The notes: generated by a model not told the origin, from the letters alone. A stretch of DNA of 32,500 nt from Chrysomallon squamiferum (GCA_012295275.1 CM022677.1:22635490-22667989), one strand, 5' to 3'; positions 9,900 through 20,739 are shown, counted from the stretch's first letter. Made by a program: numbers and translations.

Positions 9900-11400
9900 T
9901 GTTTTAGTTCGTTTTATTGTCTATTTTTCTTGGTTATTAATTATTTTTGTTTGTGTATGTTGTTGTTGTTGTTGTTTTCCTTGGTCTCTTTTCTTATTTC
10001 TCTATTAAATGTTTGTTAGTAAAATTTCGATGAAGCGCTTCTAAACATCTGAAACACTTTCGAGAATTTGAAAATAAAAAAAATTACGAAACTGCGCTTA
10101 AAATAGAAATTATTGTTTTATGAATTGTCGCGGGTTTGCTGTTAATACTTAGAAAGGTTGTCCTGTGTGTAATAGATTATCGAAAGATACAGAAATGTGC
10201 TAGTTCTAACACAAAGAAAGAAAGTAAACACTCTGTTCGAAAATAATTAATTGTATTTCAGGGCACAAACCTGTTTTCTTTCTATTTCTCACGCACTTTT
10301 TTCAGTTTTTTCTTGTTGCTTTTTGTTTAGTTTTGTTTTCATTTTGCCGCCGCTTCTAAAGCTCGATGTATTTAGTGTCATATCTACATTATACTGTTGT
10401 ATTATAAAATAAAATGTGTAGTTGATTTTCTACATAAAGAAATAATCTGACCAAATCAGTAAGCAGTCCAATGTTCGTAGAAAGAAATATCACTTTTATA
10501 CACACACTAAACTGAGGTAAAAACTTCCATATAAGTTAAAGTATCTTAAGAACACATTGTTTATAATGCTGTGAAAATAAAGTAAACTTATAGACATCAT
10601 GGTAAATAGTTTGTTAAATCGTAAGTTTAGAAGATCTTAAAACGTTAAATTTTATAATATTTATAATTCCAGGTGTATTTCTGTTAGATAATTGTGTGTT
10701 GCTATTCTATTAGTTTAATATGAAATGTCTTAGACTAAGACTGCGTATATTAAACACACAGTTTTCAAAGAAACTCCGTACCAAGGAGGATACGACGTAG
10801 AAAGGACTTGAAGAGGTTTTACATTTTGGACTCCTCACAGACAAAACGATTAGACTTCCTTCATGTGCCAAAATGCTGTTTCCACAAAACATTCAAACAC
10901 CTCAGTGTCATTATTACATAATCATAATTTAATCACAACGATGACGCTGATGTTGCAAAATGTCCAAACTGGTTCAGAGTGTCACATAGGTCAGATTTCA
11001 ATGAGTAGAATGATGTCATATTCAAGTATCGTTCATTACACCTCATGACAATATTTAGAGAATAATTCGTCCTTAAGAAACATGAATGGAATAACTGGGT
11101 AAAAGAAGACTTTGCACTTTTCAGATTGGACTACATCTGAAACAAACAGCTTCCAAGTTGTACAACTTCTCTTTAACTCATTATTTCACTATTCATAAAC
11201 TAAAACTGTGTTCTTTTAGATTTTTATTTATTTTATTTAACAGTTTTTAATAGAAAGTCACCAAACACATCAAAACTTGTACACCACTTCAGCATAGTTC
11301 ATAGAATTGCTTTGAAAGGACAACAACAAAAGTAACAATAATAAATCATTTTTATGAAAAACCGCATTTATTCCGTAGTGTTTCAGATTGACGATGTACA
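9900..11400. other. Intergenic stretch between the two Gly-rich blocks
   Basis: 9900-10370 is the right end of duplicated block 1 (matches 14190-14640). From 10370 to 11400 I see AT-rich sequence with only short ORFs of about 60 codons on either strand near 10710-11050, none with recognisable domains or splice context. Confidence 0.5.
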
Positions 11401-11810
11401 TATGTATAAGTATATATGTAATTCTCTACCTATGTACGTACACACGTATCTACGTATGAATGTGCGTATGTGTGTATATATGCTTGAACATATGTACGTG
11501 TTTCTGTATTTTGGTATGTAAATATATATGTATTTATGTGTGACTATGTGTGTACGTATGCATCATTATTTTTATCTATAATCTGTGTATCTGTTTGTGA
11601 ATGTATGTGTGTATGTGTGTTTGTATGTATATATGTATGTATGTATGTATTATATATGTATTATGTATATATTTATGTATATTTTGTGTGTAAGTATGCA
11701 TGAATGTTTTTATTTATATCTGTATGCCTCTTTGTTTGTATGTATGTACGTGTATATGTACGTATGTGCATGTGTATGTATACATGTATGCATGCATGTA
11801 TATATTTTCG
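11400..11810. repeat. (ATGT)n-rich tract at the left edge of block 2
   Basis: Degenerate ATGT/ATAT/GTGT tetranucleotide tract, longer and more diverged than the one at 6290-6480. Confidence 0.75.
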
Positions 11811-11981
11811 TATGTATTTTACAGTTAACATTTGAAATAAATAATTCATTTTAAGATACATACATGCCACATTTATTTAAATTTGTGTTTTAGAATGTTT
11901 ATAGTGTATTTGCTTCTTGTCGATAAAGTATAAACTAAGATTGAAATAAAACAAGAATGATTTTTTAAAGTTTTAATATTT

Positions 11982-11987
11982 TTTATT
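11982..11987 (-). terminator. Poly(A) signal of Gly-rich gene 2
   Basis: AATAAA on the minus strand at the end of a 3'UTR exon beginning at 12181, after a TACACAG acceptor. Same layout as copy 1. Confidence 0.7.
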
Positions 11988-12277
11988 TTTCCCACACGAA
12001 ATAATGATGTTCACTGATGTATTACCTGAAAATATAAAACAGCTAATGAAACTGAAATAGATAAGAAGAAAATTATAATTATGAAATGGAAACAGAAACA
12101 TTAACAGATAAAAATGTTTTATTCTAGCTGTACTCTGAATGAAAGTTGTCATAAACAGTGTTGACATTATTTCTTCAGCCACTGTGTAAGTTTGCTGTAT
12201 TAAACTAAAAAAATATTAACTGACATCTTGTAAACGCATTAATTAACTCTGTGGAATAAATATATTTTCTCACCTTT

Positions 12278-12727
12278 TCAATATGCGTTGTATCCGCTTC
12301 CGTATTGGTTTCCGTATCCTCCATATCCGCTTCCGTATCCACCTCCGTATCCACCTCCGTTATTTCCGTATCCTCCCCCATATCCACCTCCATAACCTCC
12401 CCATCCTCCTCCAAATCCTCCTTTACCTCCTCCGAAACCTCCCCATCCTCCTCCATGTCCCCCTTTACCTCCTCCAAATCCTCCCCATCCTCCTCCGTGC
12501 CCTCCTCCAAATCCTCCCCATCCTCCTCCGTGTCCCCCTTTACCTCCTCCGAAACCTCCCCAGCCTCCTCCGTGACCTCCTCCGAAACCTCCCCATCCAC
12601 CTTTTCCGTAACTGCCTAAACCTCCATTACCTTTTCCGTAATATCCACCATTGAATCCATAATAGGATTGTCCGGCACAGGCAAGAGACAAGCAGACGGC
12701 AAGAACGACGAAAACAGCTTTCATCAT
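12278..12727 (-). CDS. Secreted Gly/Tyr-rich repetitive protein, copy 2
   Basis: Paralogue of the gene at 7035-7481: 149 residues with the same first 20 residues (signal peptide, probable cleavage after ACA). The mature part begins SYYGFNGGYYGKGNGG. It has about five WGGFGGG(H/K) units and a Tyr-rich C-terminal part ending YGSGYNAY. Relative to copy 1, whole repeat units have been exchanged or lost and a few Gly codons have become Ser. The upstream acceptor TTTTTTGTAG ends at 12737 (minus strand). The stop TGA is 4 nt before a GTGAG donor at 12273, giving a 92-bp 3'UTR intron. The near-equal length and open frame in both copies suggest both are functional. Likely an extracellular structural protein; the tissue is unknown. 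Confidence 0.85.
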   Translation of the reverse strand: MMKAVFVVLAVCLSLACAGQSYYGFNGGYYGKGNGGLGSYGKGGWGGFGGGHGGGWGGFGGGKGGHGGGWGGFGGGHGGGWGGFGGGKGGHGGGWGGFGGGKGGFGGGWGGYGGGYGGGYGNNGGGYGGGYGSGYGGYGNQYGSGYNAY

Positions 12728-13067
12728 TTTAAAGGTCTACAAAAAAGAGAGAAGAACTGAAATGCTGATATTACGTGATCGTAATCTTCCAGCTTTGAAG
12801 TACGTCGAATTATGGAAAATTATAGTACAGATAGAAAATTTCGTAAATTATTAGACATTATTAGATTTTAAATATTTTAATATTATTTCCATGTTAGACT
12901 TTGGAGATTTACTTAGAAAAGACATAATCAATAAGCAACGAATAGCAATCATTTGAGATTGTAGATATCTTTTTGCAAGAGTAATTGATAAACAGAAAGA
13001 AAACTCTTCACTGGTTTACTTACTGAGTTGGTATCGGGAATGAATCTAATGTGTTATCTTCCTTCCT

Positions 13068-13076
13068 CTATATATA
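13068..13076 (-). promoter_or_regulatory. TATA box of Gly-rich gene 2
   Basis: TATATATAG on the minus strand, about 45 bp upstream of the 5'UTR donor (GTAAGT, 13018-13023). The CCAAT box (ATTGG on +, 13159-13163) keeps the spacing seen in copy 1. The CRE-like palindrome of copy 1 is absent here. Confidence 0.65.
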
Positions 13077-13336
13077 CACAAAATCTATTAATTAGATTAA
13101 CGGTGAGCTAACAATAAGTAACATTTAACTTATGTGAAGCTTCTGGGTAAGTTGATTGATTGGAAAGCCATCAAAATACTTTGACCTTATAATTTACTTA
13201 AGATTGATGATAATTAGCTTTTCCTCTAAAACGAAAAGTACGTCTATTTATCTCTTCATTTACGAATAAATTACAGAATGATTTCAACTGCTTTAAAAAA
13301 TGAATACCAGGAGAATGTTATAAAATGTTTATTTTA

Positions 13337-13340
<4 letters not shown>

Positions 13341-13410
<70 letters not shown>
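13341..13410. repeat. (ATT)n microsatellite
   Basis: Perfect trinucleotide run of about 70 bp in the divergent intergenic region of block 2. Confidence 0.95.
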
Positions 13411-13411
<1 letters not shown>

Positions 13412-13599
13412 CTATTTCTTTTAAGTTTTTGTTTTGTTTCCTTTTGTGTTTGTTTCTATTTCTTTTTTTATGATTAGTTTTTTCTTACTTTATTATTAAC
13501 ACATTGTAATTGTTATTTATTATTTGCTATTTCAGTCACCATCTTCAAAGTGGAAGGCATGTTTCAGTCGTCAAGATAAAATCAACTTTGTGTTATTTT

Positions 13600-13860
13600 A
13601 CTGAGATGATTACAGGTCAGGACTTGGTAGAAATGGGAGCGGCTTTGGAAGGACACGGTAGTTCGGGTATTAAATGGTGAATGGAGATGAAAGGGTAAAT
13701 TCAGTGAAGCATTCGGCGGAGGACACAAAGGTTGGTAAGACGAGTACGGAGATGGATATGGAGGCAGATGCGAATGTTTTGGAGAAAGAAGCAGAAGTCG
13801 ATACAGAAGTGAATACAAGGACACGCCTCGTAGTGAAGTCATCAAGAAATATAAGTACTT
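13600..13860 (+). pseudogene. Decayed Gly-rich exon on the + strand, block 2
   Basis: Starts after an acceptor-like TTACAG near 13616. One frame reads GRNGSGFGRTR then a stop. Another reads FGGGHKGW, a stop, then DEYGDGYGGRCECFGERSRSRYRSEY and on into an AT-rich tail. It aligns piecewise with 8330-8430 and 9490-9530 of block 1. The stops differ between the copies, as expected of independent decay. A multi-exon gene with unseen introns is possible but less likely. Confidence 0.45.
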
Positions 13861-14139
13861 TTTTTTTATTAGACTGTTTTTCTTTTATTTCACATCAGTA
13901 TACAGTAATATTTCTAGATTGTAAATAGTTTGTATTTTGTTAAGGTTATAAATTGCGAATTTTAGATTCATGAAAGATATTCTCCTGCATATAGGAGTGA
14001 AACGTTTATTTTAACTAGGATTATCATTGTCGGTACATTCATTTAATCTGTTAATGTCTTTTATATGTTTTCATTTCTTATAATGTACACAGGAAGTATG
14101 AAGAATGAATAAGTGTTGTTGTGGAAAAAGTCAGATGTA

Positions 14140-14145
14140 AATAAA
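14140..14145 (+). terminator. Poly(A)-like signal after the decayed + strand exon, block 2
   Basis: AATAAA in the conserved tail shared with block 1 (9863-9868). Confidence 0.45.
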
Positions 14146-14672
14146 ACCATTAATTGTCGACTTTTGTTTGTTTTGCTGTTTTAGTTCGTTTTATTGTTTC
14201 TTTTTCTTGTTTTTTAATTCTCTTTGTTTGTGTGTGTTGTTGTTCTTGTTGTTCTTGTAGTTGCTGTTTTGCTTGTTTTTTTTTCTTATTTCTCTATTAA
14301 ATGCTTGTTGGTTAAATTTCGATGAAGCGCTTCTAAACTTCTGAAACACTTTTGAGAAGTTGAATACGAAAAACTCAATTTCCGAAACTTCGTTCAATAG
14401 AAACTATTGTTTTATGAATTGTCTCTGTTTGCTGTTAATACTTAGAGAGGTTGTCCTGTGTATAACAGAATATCGAAATATAAGGATACGTGCTAGGTCA
14501 AACATACTGAAAGAATTGTATTTCAGGGCACAAACCTGTTTTCTTTCTCTTTCCCACGCACTTTTTTCTGTTGTTCCTGTTGTGGTTTTGTTTAGTTTTG
14601 TTTTCATTTTAGAGCCGCTTCAACAGCTCGGTTCATTTCGTATCAAATACTCGTTGCAACATGAAAAAGAAC

Positions 14673-14767
<95 letters not shown>
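14673..14767. repeat. (AAT)n–(ATT)n palindrome
   Basis: An AAT run switches to an ATT run near 14728, forming a nearly perfect inverted repeat of about 95 bp that could fold into a long hairpin. It sits just past the right end of block 2. Confidence 0.9.
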
Positions 14768-14768
<1 letters not shown>

Positions 14769-14955
14769 TTACGTTTTGTTTTGTTTTTTGTTTTTTTAGC
14801 TTACCAAGATGCTGTTCATCGCCAGGATTTATTTTTTCTGTGTGTTTCTGTGTGTGTGTTTCTCTGTTTGTGTACATGCGTGTGCGTATTAATTTCTTTT
14901 ATAATTTTATTTTTTGTTTATAAGAAATAAAGATTATAATATAATACAAAATAGT

Positions 14956-14990
<35 letters not shown>

Positions 14991-14999
14991 GTTTAAACA

Positions 15000-15260
15000 T
15001 TGTATAAAATGTTCACAGACATAAAAGATGCTCTTTGACCCTATCTGTCATTAATACGTACACAAAAGAATAGTTACTATCTGATATATCAAAGACGTTG
15101 ACTAGATGTGAAACTGGATACCTCACTTGTAATCTATAATCGTGTGACGAAAGAGATTTCTATCGTCTTTTCTTTATTGTGCTCGTTCAAGTTAGCTAAA
15201 GCAAGGGACTGATTCACAACAGTCACAGAGGAGGGGAACAGGGCCGGAACTGAGATGTGT
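15000..15260 (+). repeat. Orphan copy of the RING-gene downstream flank
   Basis: Resembles 21340-21760 (after gene 2) and 31600-32030 (after gene 3). Shared features are GATGTGAAACTGGATA or a variant and CAAGGGACTGATTCACAA. After genes 2 and 3 this flank lies 0.6-1.1 kb past the stop; here it is 12.6 kb past the stop of gene 1. Confidence 0.7.
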
Positions 15261-15689
15261 ACAAATTAATGGCTAGAAAGAAAATTGAGAAAGATAGTTG
15301 GACACGCAGACACGTTGACAGCGATACAACAGCAGCACTGAAAACATTATAATGGTGAAACGTCTTGAGAGCTTCCTAGATCGGGAAATGATATCAAGTA
15401 AACAGTTGTTGAAATGACTTGACAATTTTTTATTTTTTTAATAAAATGACGTCACTTAAAGATTTGGAAACCAAAGAGGACACCTGTTTCTTACAAAACC
15501 GTAAACTGTCATTGCTTACATAATTAATTAATTACTTAATGAACTTAATGACTATACTACTATTACCAGTTCTACTGCTACTAGAATTTTTCTACTTTTT
15601 AATCTACTTATTAATTAATGGCATTTTATTTCAGTAATATTCTAAAACGTTATTTGGTGTCCGCATTGTTTCGTTTCCGTCCACTTTTG

Positions 15690-15692
<3 letters not shown>

Positions 15693-15753
<61 letters not shown>
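15693..15753. repeat. (AG)30 microsatellite
   Basis: Uninterrupted dinucleotide run. Confidence 0.95.
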
Positions 15754-15755
<2 letters not shown>

Positions 15756-16059
15756 CCCAAAGTTGTTAAATTTTGTCTTACACGAGTAAATGAGCAGTCA
15801 AATCAAAACTGTCAAGCACTAAACAAAATGTCACACCTCAGTACACAAATAAAATATATACTTATTATTATTTTTATACTAAATTAAAACTAATGGTAAC
15901 TAAAATAAAATATTGATAAATATAATTAAATAACTAAATTAGTTGAAACAACAAAAGAGAACGTTATACACGACTAAACAAATAAAATGTAGTCTGATTA
16001 TTATTGTATGCTGTAATTACGTTAGTCTTAAATAATACCCAGTGTTTTCAAAAAGACAT

Positions 16060-16340
16060 GCTACCCGCAAGTTCACTGTTCAAGTTTAAACAAGATTTGT
16101 CTTTGTTCGCGAAGTGTATTATCTTACACTGTCCTTGTACAGATCAGTTGCTGTGTCTAGTATTACTACATGTCTGACATGTTTTATAAAGATTACGCAA
16201 TACAAATGATACTCAGTTCACTGTTCAAGTTTAAACAAGATTTGTCTTTGTGCGCGAAGTGTATTCTCTTACACTGTCCTTCTACAAACCAGTTGTTGTG
16301 TCTGTTATTAATACATTTCTGACGCTGTGATAAATATTTT
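16060..16340 (+). repeat. Two tandem units (about 145 bp) of the RING-gene upstream family
   Basis: AGTTCACTGTTCAAG starts at 16070 and 16215, 145 bp apart. Each unit continues with TTTAAACAAG, GCGAAGTGTATT and TTACACTGTCCTT. The same doublet occurs at about 27200-27420 before gene 3, and single units occur at 17708-17830 and 27898-28010, the two closest to coding exons. Confidence 0.85.
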
Positions 16341-16646
16341 ATAAAGTTAATATTTATTTTCAACTGTGTTTAGTTTACGACACGATTATAAACTTTCCAA
16401 AAGAGAGATGTATCGGTGCGTCTCAGTAAAAACACAATCTGATCTTATCGCCGCCATTGGTGGTATTTATTTATAAACCTTACAAAGACTCGTCATTCGC
16501 CATTTTCTATTCAAGTTTAAAAAATTACTACAGCATGAGGATATATTTATTAAAGAAAAATAAAATAAAATATAAATAAATTAATAAATAACGCCTTTGT
16601 TAGAAAAAGAGTAAGTAATCTGCCATCTAGTTTGTATTTATTTTAA

Positions 16647-16837
<191 letters not shown>

Positions 16838-16967
16838 CTCTCAGACACATACGTCCATGTGGATGTTTGCGCGTGTGCACACACTGACACACAATCTCAC
16901 ACACACAAACATGTTTGTATTCTTACTTTTAATTTTTTCCTTTTATTTATTTCCTTTTATTTATAAC

Positions 16968-16972
<5 letters not shown>

Positions 16973-17044
<72 letters not shown>
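16973..17044. repeat. (AG)36 microsatellite
   Basis: Uninterrupted run, complementary to the preceding CT tract. Confidence 0.95.
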
Positions 17045-17050
<6 letters not shown>

Positions 17051-17574
17051 CAGCAACACTAAATAAATCTGATCAGCTATCTTGACAATTTTTAGATCGT
17101 GAATTAAAGTACAAAAATAAAATTCATTAAATTTACATTTGTTATAATTATACATCCAGTTTGCATATATTTGTCTGCTTTTAGTAAACATAACACTTAA
17201 TAATATATTTTCACATTTTGTCTAATTCACACATTCAAACAGAAAATACGGCTTAGTCATGTTATAATAATGTTGAAGATATTATTTAATACCATATCCT
17301 GTTATTTTTTTTTAATTATTTTTTTTTTTAATTATATTTGAGTGTTTGTTGTTGTTTGTTGGGATCTGTTTTGTTTTATTTTATTATTGTATAATAATAA
17401 TAAGTAATAATATTATCTATATACCTACCTCGTGTGTAAGTGTGTCTGTGAGTGTCGTTATTGTACATGTATATACAAATACATATAAACATGATATATC
17501 TATATATCCCTTTTTCTTTACATTTTTATTGGATTTGATTTTTAAATAGAAAGCCGAATAATATTTAAATAGGA

Positions 17575-17576
<2 letters not shown>

Positions 17577-17626
<50 letters not shown>
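17577..17626. repeat. (TTA)n microsatellite
   Basis: Perfect trinucleotide run. The equivalent position upstream of gene 3 (27769-27845) has a (TTA)n run too, so the run predates the duplication. Confidence 0.9.
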
Positions 17627-17627
<1 letters not shown>

Positions 17628-17707
17628 GTGTACGTGACTAAAAGCACACGTTCACTTTGCATCCTGTTTTTCATTCGTACAGTTTATTTATATATCTGTC
17701 AAAAAGA

Positions 17708-17830
17708 GACGATACCCGCCAGTTCACTGTTCAAGTTTAAAAAAGATTTATTTTTGGCGGTGAAATGTATTATTTTTTTCCGTCGTTCTACCAGCGAGTT
17801 GCTGTGTCTATTATTAGTATGTGTGTGACA
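17708..17830 (+). promoter_or_regulatory. Upstream family unit proximal to RING gene 2
   Basis: GATACCCGCCAGTTCACTG followed by TTCAAGTTTAAA. The stretch 17708-18007 aligns continuously with 27898-28195 before gene 3. It is conserved at matching positions (about 920 and 1290 bp before the ATG), which makes it a candidate promoter or first exon. No TATA box was identified with confidence. Confidence 0.4.
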
Positions 17831-18007
17831 GCTTCTGACAAAAATTTTTTAAACTTTAACTAAGCTGCAGAAGATATAATACGTTATTTGCCATTTTTAT
17901 TCCTGTTAAGTTTACCACAAGAACATTAATCGTTCAGGAATATTTTTCTCAAAAGAAAGAAATATGTTATAGATGACTTGTAAGCTGACACCCCTTCTTT
18001 TTTTCAG

Positions 18008-18145
18008 TTGGTATCTTCCTGCCACTGAGTGTCATCTGTCAAAACCGGATTCACCTCACTGACAACTTCAGTCACAAATCGAGATTGCAGACGAATGCAG
18101 AAAAAATATTTCCACGTGTTAAATTTTTCATTTCTTAAGACAAAG
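18008..18145 (+). other. Probable 5'UTR exon of RING gene 2
   Basis: A polypyrimidine tract ending TTTTTCAG precedes TTGGTATCTTCC. A donor GTAAGA starts at 18146. The exon aligns with 28196-28313 (shared ATCGAGATTGCAGACGAAT) before gene 3. With the acceptor just before the ATG it implies a 5'UTR intron of 18146-18625. Confidence 0.6.
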
Positions 18146-18157
18146 GTAAGACAATTA

Positions 18158-18199
<42 letters not shown>

Positions 18200-18278
18200 T
18201 AAGATATTTTAAAATAAAATTTGTAATTTAGGTCATGCTCATAAAAAAATTTCTTAACATAATTTTACGGGTGTTTCA

Positions 18279-18345
18279 CGCATTGGTTAGAGCGAAGAGG
18301 TGAGGCTCAGTGGTTAGAGTAAAGTAATTCGGGCTATGGGCTGTT
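18279..18345 (+). mobile_element. tRNA-derived SINE head fragment
   Basis: GGCTCAGTGGTTAGAG is a good tRNA-type A box. It is preceded by a second partial copy (TTGGTTAGAG, about 18280). The sequence goes on with TTCGGGCTATGGGCTG, as in many tRNA-derived SINEs. No clear B box is found at the expected distance, so it is a truncated or decayed element inside the 5'UTR intron of gene 2. Confidence 0.5.
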
Positions 18346-18565
18346 TGTCCTTCTCAAAGTCAATTCTGCAAATATTTTAACGAAAGCCGAGGTAAATGGT
18401 TATCGAAAAAAGTAGCCGTCCCATGACGTCAAAATATTTCTTTTCTTCCATTTTCTCTGACGTCGTAAATACATTAATAAATCGTTCACATTGTACATTA
18501 ATTACAGTAGAGCATTCGGAGGTTGATTAAATAATTGATGTAATAATTTTTTTATTGTAATAGTT

Positions 18566-18620
<55 letters not shown>
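18566..18620. repeat. (ATT)n tract abutting the splice acceptor of RING gene 2
   Basis: The TTA/ATT run ends in TACAG and then ATATGGCAAC, so the microsatellite occupies the place of the usual polypyrimidine tract. Confidence 0.85.
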
Positions 18621-18623
<3 letters not shown>

Positions 18624-19194
18624 AGATATGGCAACAGCTTCAAGTTCCGATGACCTACTATTTTGTTCCCTTTGTTTGGATGTTTTCAAGAAACCACGTT
18701 GTCTTTTTTGTGGACACTCGTTTTGCACGAAATGCCTTCTGGAATACATAAATAAAAACAACGACAAACAAATCAGCTGCCCTTCCTGCACCCAAAGCAT
18801 TCAAATACCAGACAGCACGAAACCAGTGGAAACCTGGGCAGATCAGTTTCCTGTAAACATTGCTTTAGAGAAGGCAATTAGCAAACTGGAACGTTCAAAG
18901 ATTTGTAAGTCAGCAGATTTGTGTTTAGATGCAGTGATTATTAAACTAATGATATTTATGTCGTGCATTAACCATCGTAGCAAAGTCACAAAGACGCAGA
19001 TACAATTTTATTTATAAAGTTTTTCAATTGAGATTTTGAAATTTAGTTGATAAAATAAATTCTATAACTCTTCATATTGTACCCTTATCTTTACTTTATT
19101 AATACTAGTCCTATTTTTCTCATTATTGTTGTTGTTCTTTCTTTGTTTGTTTATTCATATGTGTGTTTGTTTATTCTGTGTTTGTTTTTTTTAT

Positions 19195-19300
19195 TTCATT
19201 TGTGTGTTTGTTTGTTTATTCATTTGTGTGTTTGTTTGTTTATTCATTTGTGTGTTTGTTTGTTCATTTGTGTGTTTGTTTGTTTATTCTGTGTTTGTTT
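19195..19300 (+). repeat. Short tandem repeat inside the intron of RING gene 2
   Basis: Repeats of TTTGTTTATTCATTTGTGTG and variants, about four copies, running up to the acceptor at 19307. This explains why this intron (403 bp) is longer than those of genes 1 and 3 (283 and 184 bp). Confidence 0.8.
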
Positions 19301-20060
19301 GTTTCAGCTGAGAAGGAAGACGACACTTCACGTCTGAGGACTGTTACAGATAAACTGAAGATGTTTAAAGAGATGCTGCAGACTGAGATGGAGGAAGCGA
19401 CTAAGAAACTTCGACTGGACGTCGCCGTCAGCTTTCTGCACGCTGTTGACGACGTAGAAAGTTTTCTTCGCAAAGAACACGGCAGTTTAGTAGCAGAAAT
19501 AGAAAAATCTCGAAACTTTTTAAACTCAGAAATAGATAAACTGTTTACTGAACATAAACATCTAATTGAGGAAAACAAAATAATGATAAAGCTTGGTGAA
19601 GATTTGCTACAAGGTAAATCAGAGTCTGATATCAAAATTGGTATTTCAAAATTCACCAAACTTCAAAACAGAACTTCCGAGTTTCTGGACAAATCTCTTT
19701 CACAAATTGAGAAATCGGAATTTAAAATAAATCTGACAACACCTGATAAAAAAACAGAAATGCCAGTCCCATACAAACAAACACACAGATAAACAGACTG
19801 ACAGACACACTCAAACACACAGACACCATTGAAACAAAACATGTAAAAGAAAAAACAAATTCTTCAGTTTTTTCCATCCTGGTATCAGGTGAGGACAACA
19901 ATAAAATTGTTGTTAGTGATATTAACAACAGGTGTGTAAAATGTTTGTGTTTGACATGTAAATCAGTAATAAACAAACACGTAACTTCCTCTCCTCCACG
20001 CGGTCTTGCTGAATCACGTGATGAGCAGGGTGCTGTTGTTGTTGTTGCTATGCCATATAA

Positions 20061-20104
20061 AAATGAAAATGAAAATGAAAATAAAAATAAAAATAAAAAT
20101 AAAA
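20061..20104 (+). repeat. In-frame hexanucleotide run in the propeller of gene 2
   Basis: Repeats of AAAATG turning into AAAAAT units code for NENENENKNKNKNK. Genes 1 and 3 have only PFKKK or PLEEK at this place, so the run is a gene-2-specific insertion that keeps the frame. Confidence 0.85.
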
Positions 20105-20739
20105 TATTGATTTTAAATTTGGAAACCTTCAAACAGATCAGAACTATTCCCACTAATAAACAGTATTTCTGTATCGCTGTGTTACCAGGCAACTATCTAG
20201 CGGTCAGTGGTTGGAATGGGTCACATACTGACCAGTATTTGGACATACTGAGAGACGATGGTCAGATTTTTAGATCTATCGAAGCAGATTTGATCCCCAG
20301 ACCACGGAATCTCACAGTTCAAGGTCAATCTCTGATTGTTGTGTCAAAGAGAGAAACTGTAAACAGTTTAGTGTGTGTGACGTCATCATATGAGGTCCAG
20401 TGGGAGTCACGTGATTCAGACAGACTGAAAAACTTGGCGGGTGTTACATGTGACAGGGAGGGGAATATTTTTGTTTGTGATTTTAGCAGAAATTGTGTTG
20501 TTCAGTTGTCACGAGACGGCGAAGTTCTTCATGACGTCATCACTGACCAGGATGGACTGTCCGAACCTCGATGTGTCTCTTGCCATGCTAACAAACTGTA
20601 CGTGGCATTGGAAAATGGGCAAATAAAAATATTTAGTTGGTGTAAAAAGTAAATTTCAAACTGTCTGTCAAGTTAGTTTCACCTTAACTGATTCGGAATT
20701 AAAAGTCAGTAGACATTACTTTCTTTACATGGATCAATG

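Larger units (their letters stand above)
6290..10370. repeat. Segmental duplication, block 1 (Gly-rich gene block)
   Basis: Colinear with 11400-14640. Shared parts, in order, are the ATGT-rich tract, 3'UTR exon, Gly-rich CDS, 5'UTR intron, TATA/CCAAT region, decayed Gly-rich exon, its AATAAA tail and a final stretch ending near GCCGCTTC. Identity by eye is high in the CDS and 3' tail and patchy elsewhere. Block 1 is longer mainly because of the minisatellite at 8434-9490. Confidence 0.85.
11400..14640. repeat. Segmental duplication, block 2 (Gly-rich gene block)
   Basis: Second copy of the 6290-10370 block in the same orientation. It contains the second secreted Gly-rich gene and the second decayed + strand exon, but no minisatellite. 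It carries a (TTA)n run at 13341-13410 in the divergent intergenic region. Confidence 0.85.
18628..20652 (+). pseudogene. RING–coiled-coil–NHL gene 2, frameshifted by a 22-bp deletion
   Basis: Exons 18628-18904 and 19308-20652 correspond to genes 1 and 3 (donor GTAAGT at 18905, acceptor TTTCAG at 19307, phase 1). The RING is intact, with Cys13, Cys16, Cys28, His30, Cys33, Cys36, Cys51 and Cys54, as is the coiled coil with FTEHKHLIEEN. After MPV the frame breaks: compared with gene 3, a net 22 bp is missing between about 19760 and 19775. The first frame then stops at 19792 after 253 residues. The propeller continues open in another frame to 20652 with no further stop. A hexanucleotide run near 20061-20104 adds an (NE)3(NK)4 stretch inside it. 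It may be a recent pseudogene, or may give a truncated RING–coiled-coil protein that could act dominantly on its paralogues. An assembly error is not excluded. Confidence 0.75.

Noticed and set aside
10710-11048. Overlapping 60-codon ORFs on both strands between the Gly-rich blocks
   Set aside because: Length expected by chance, no motif, no duplication partner.
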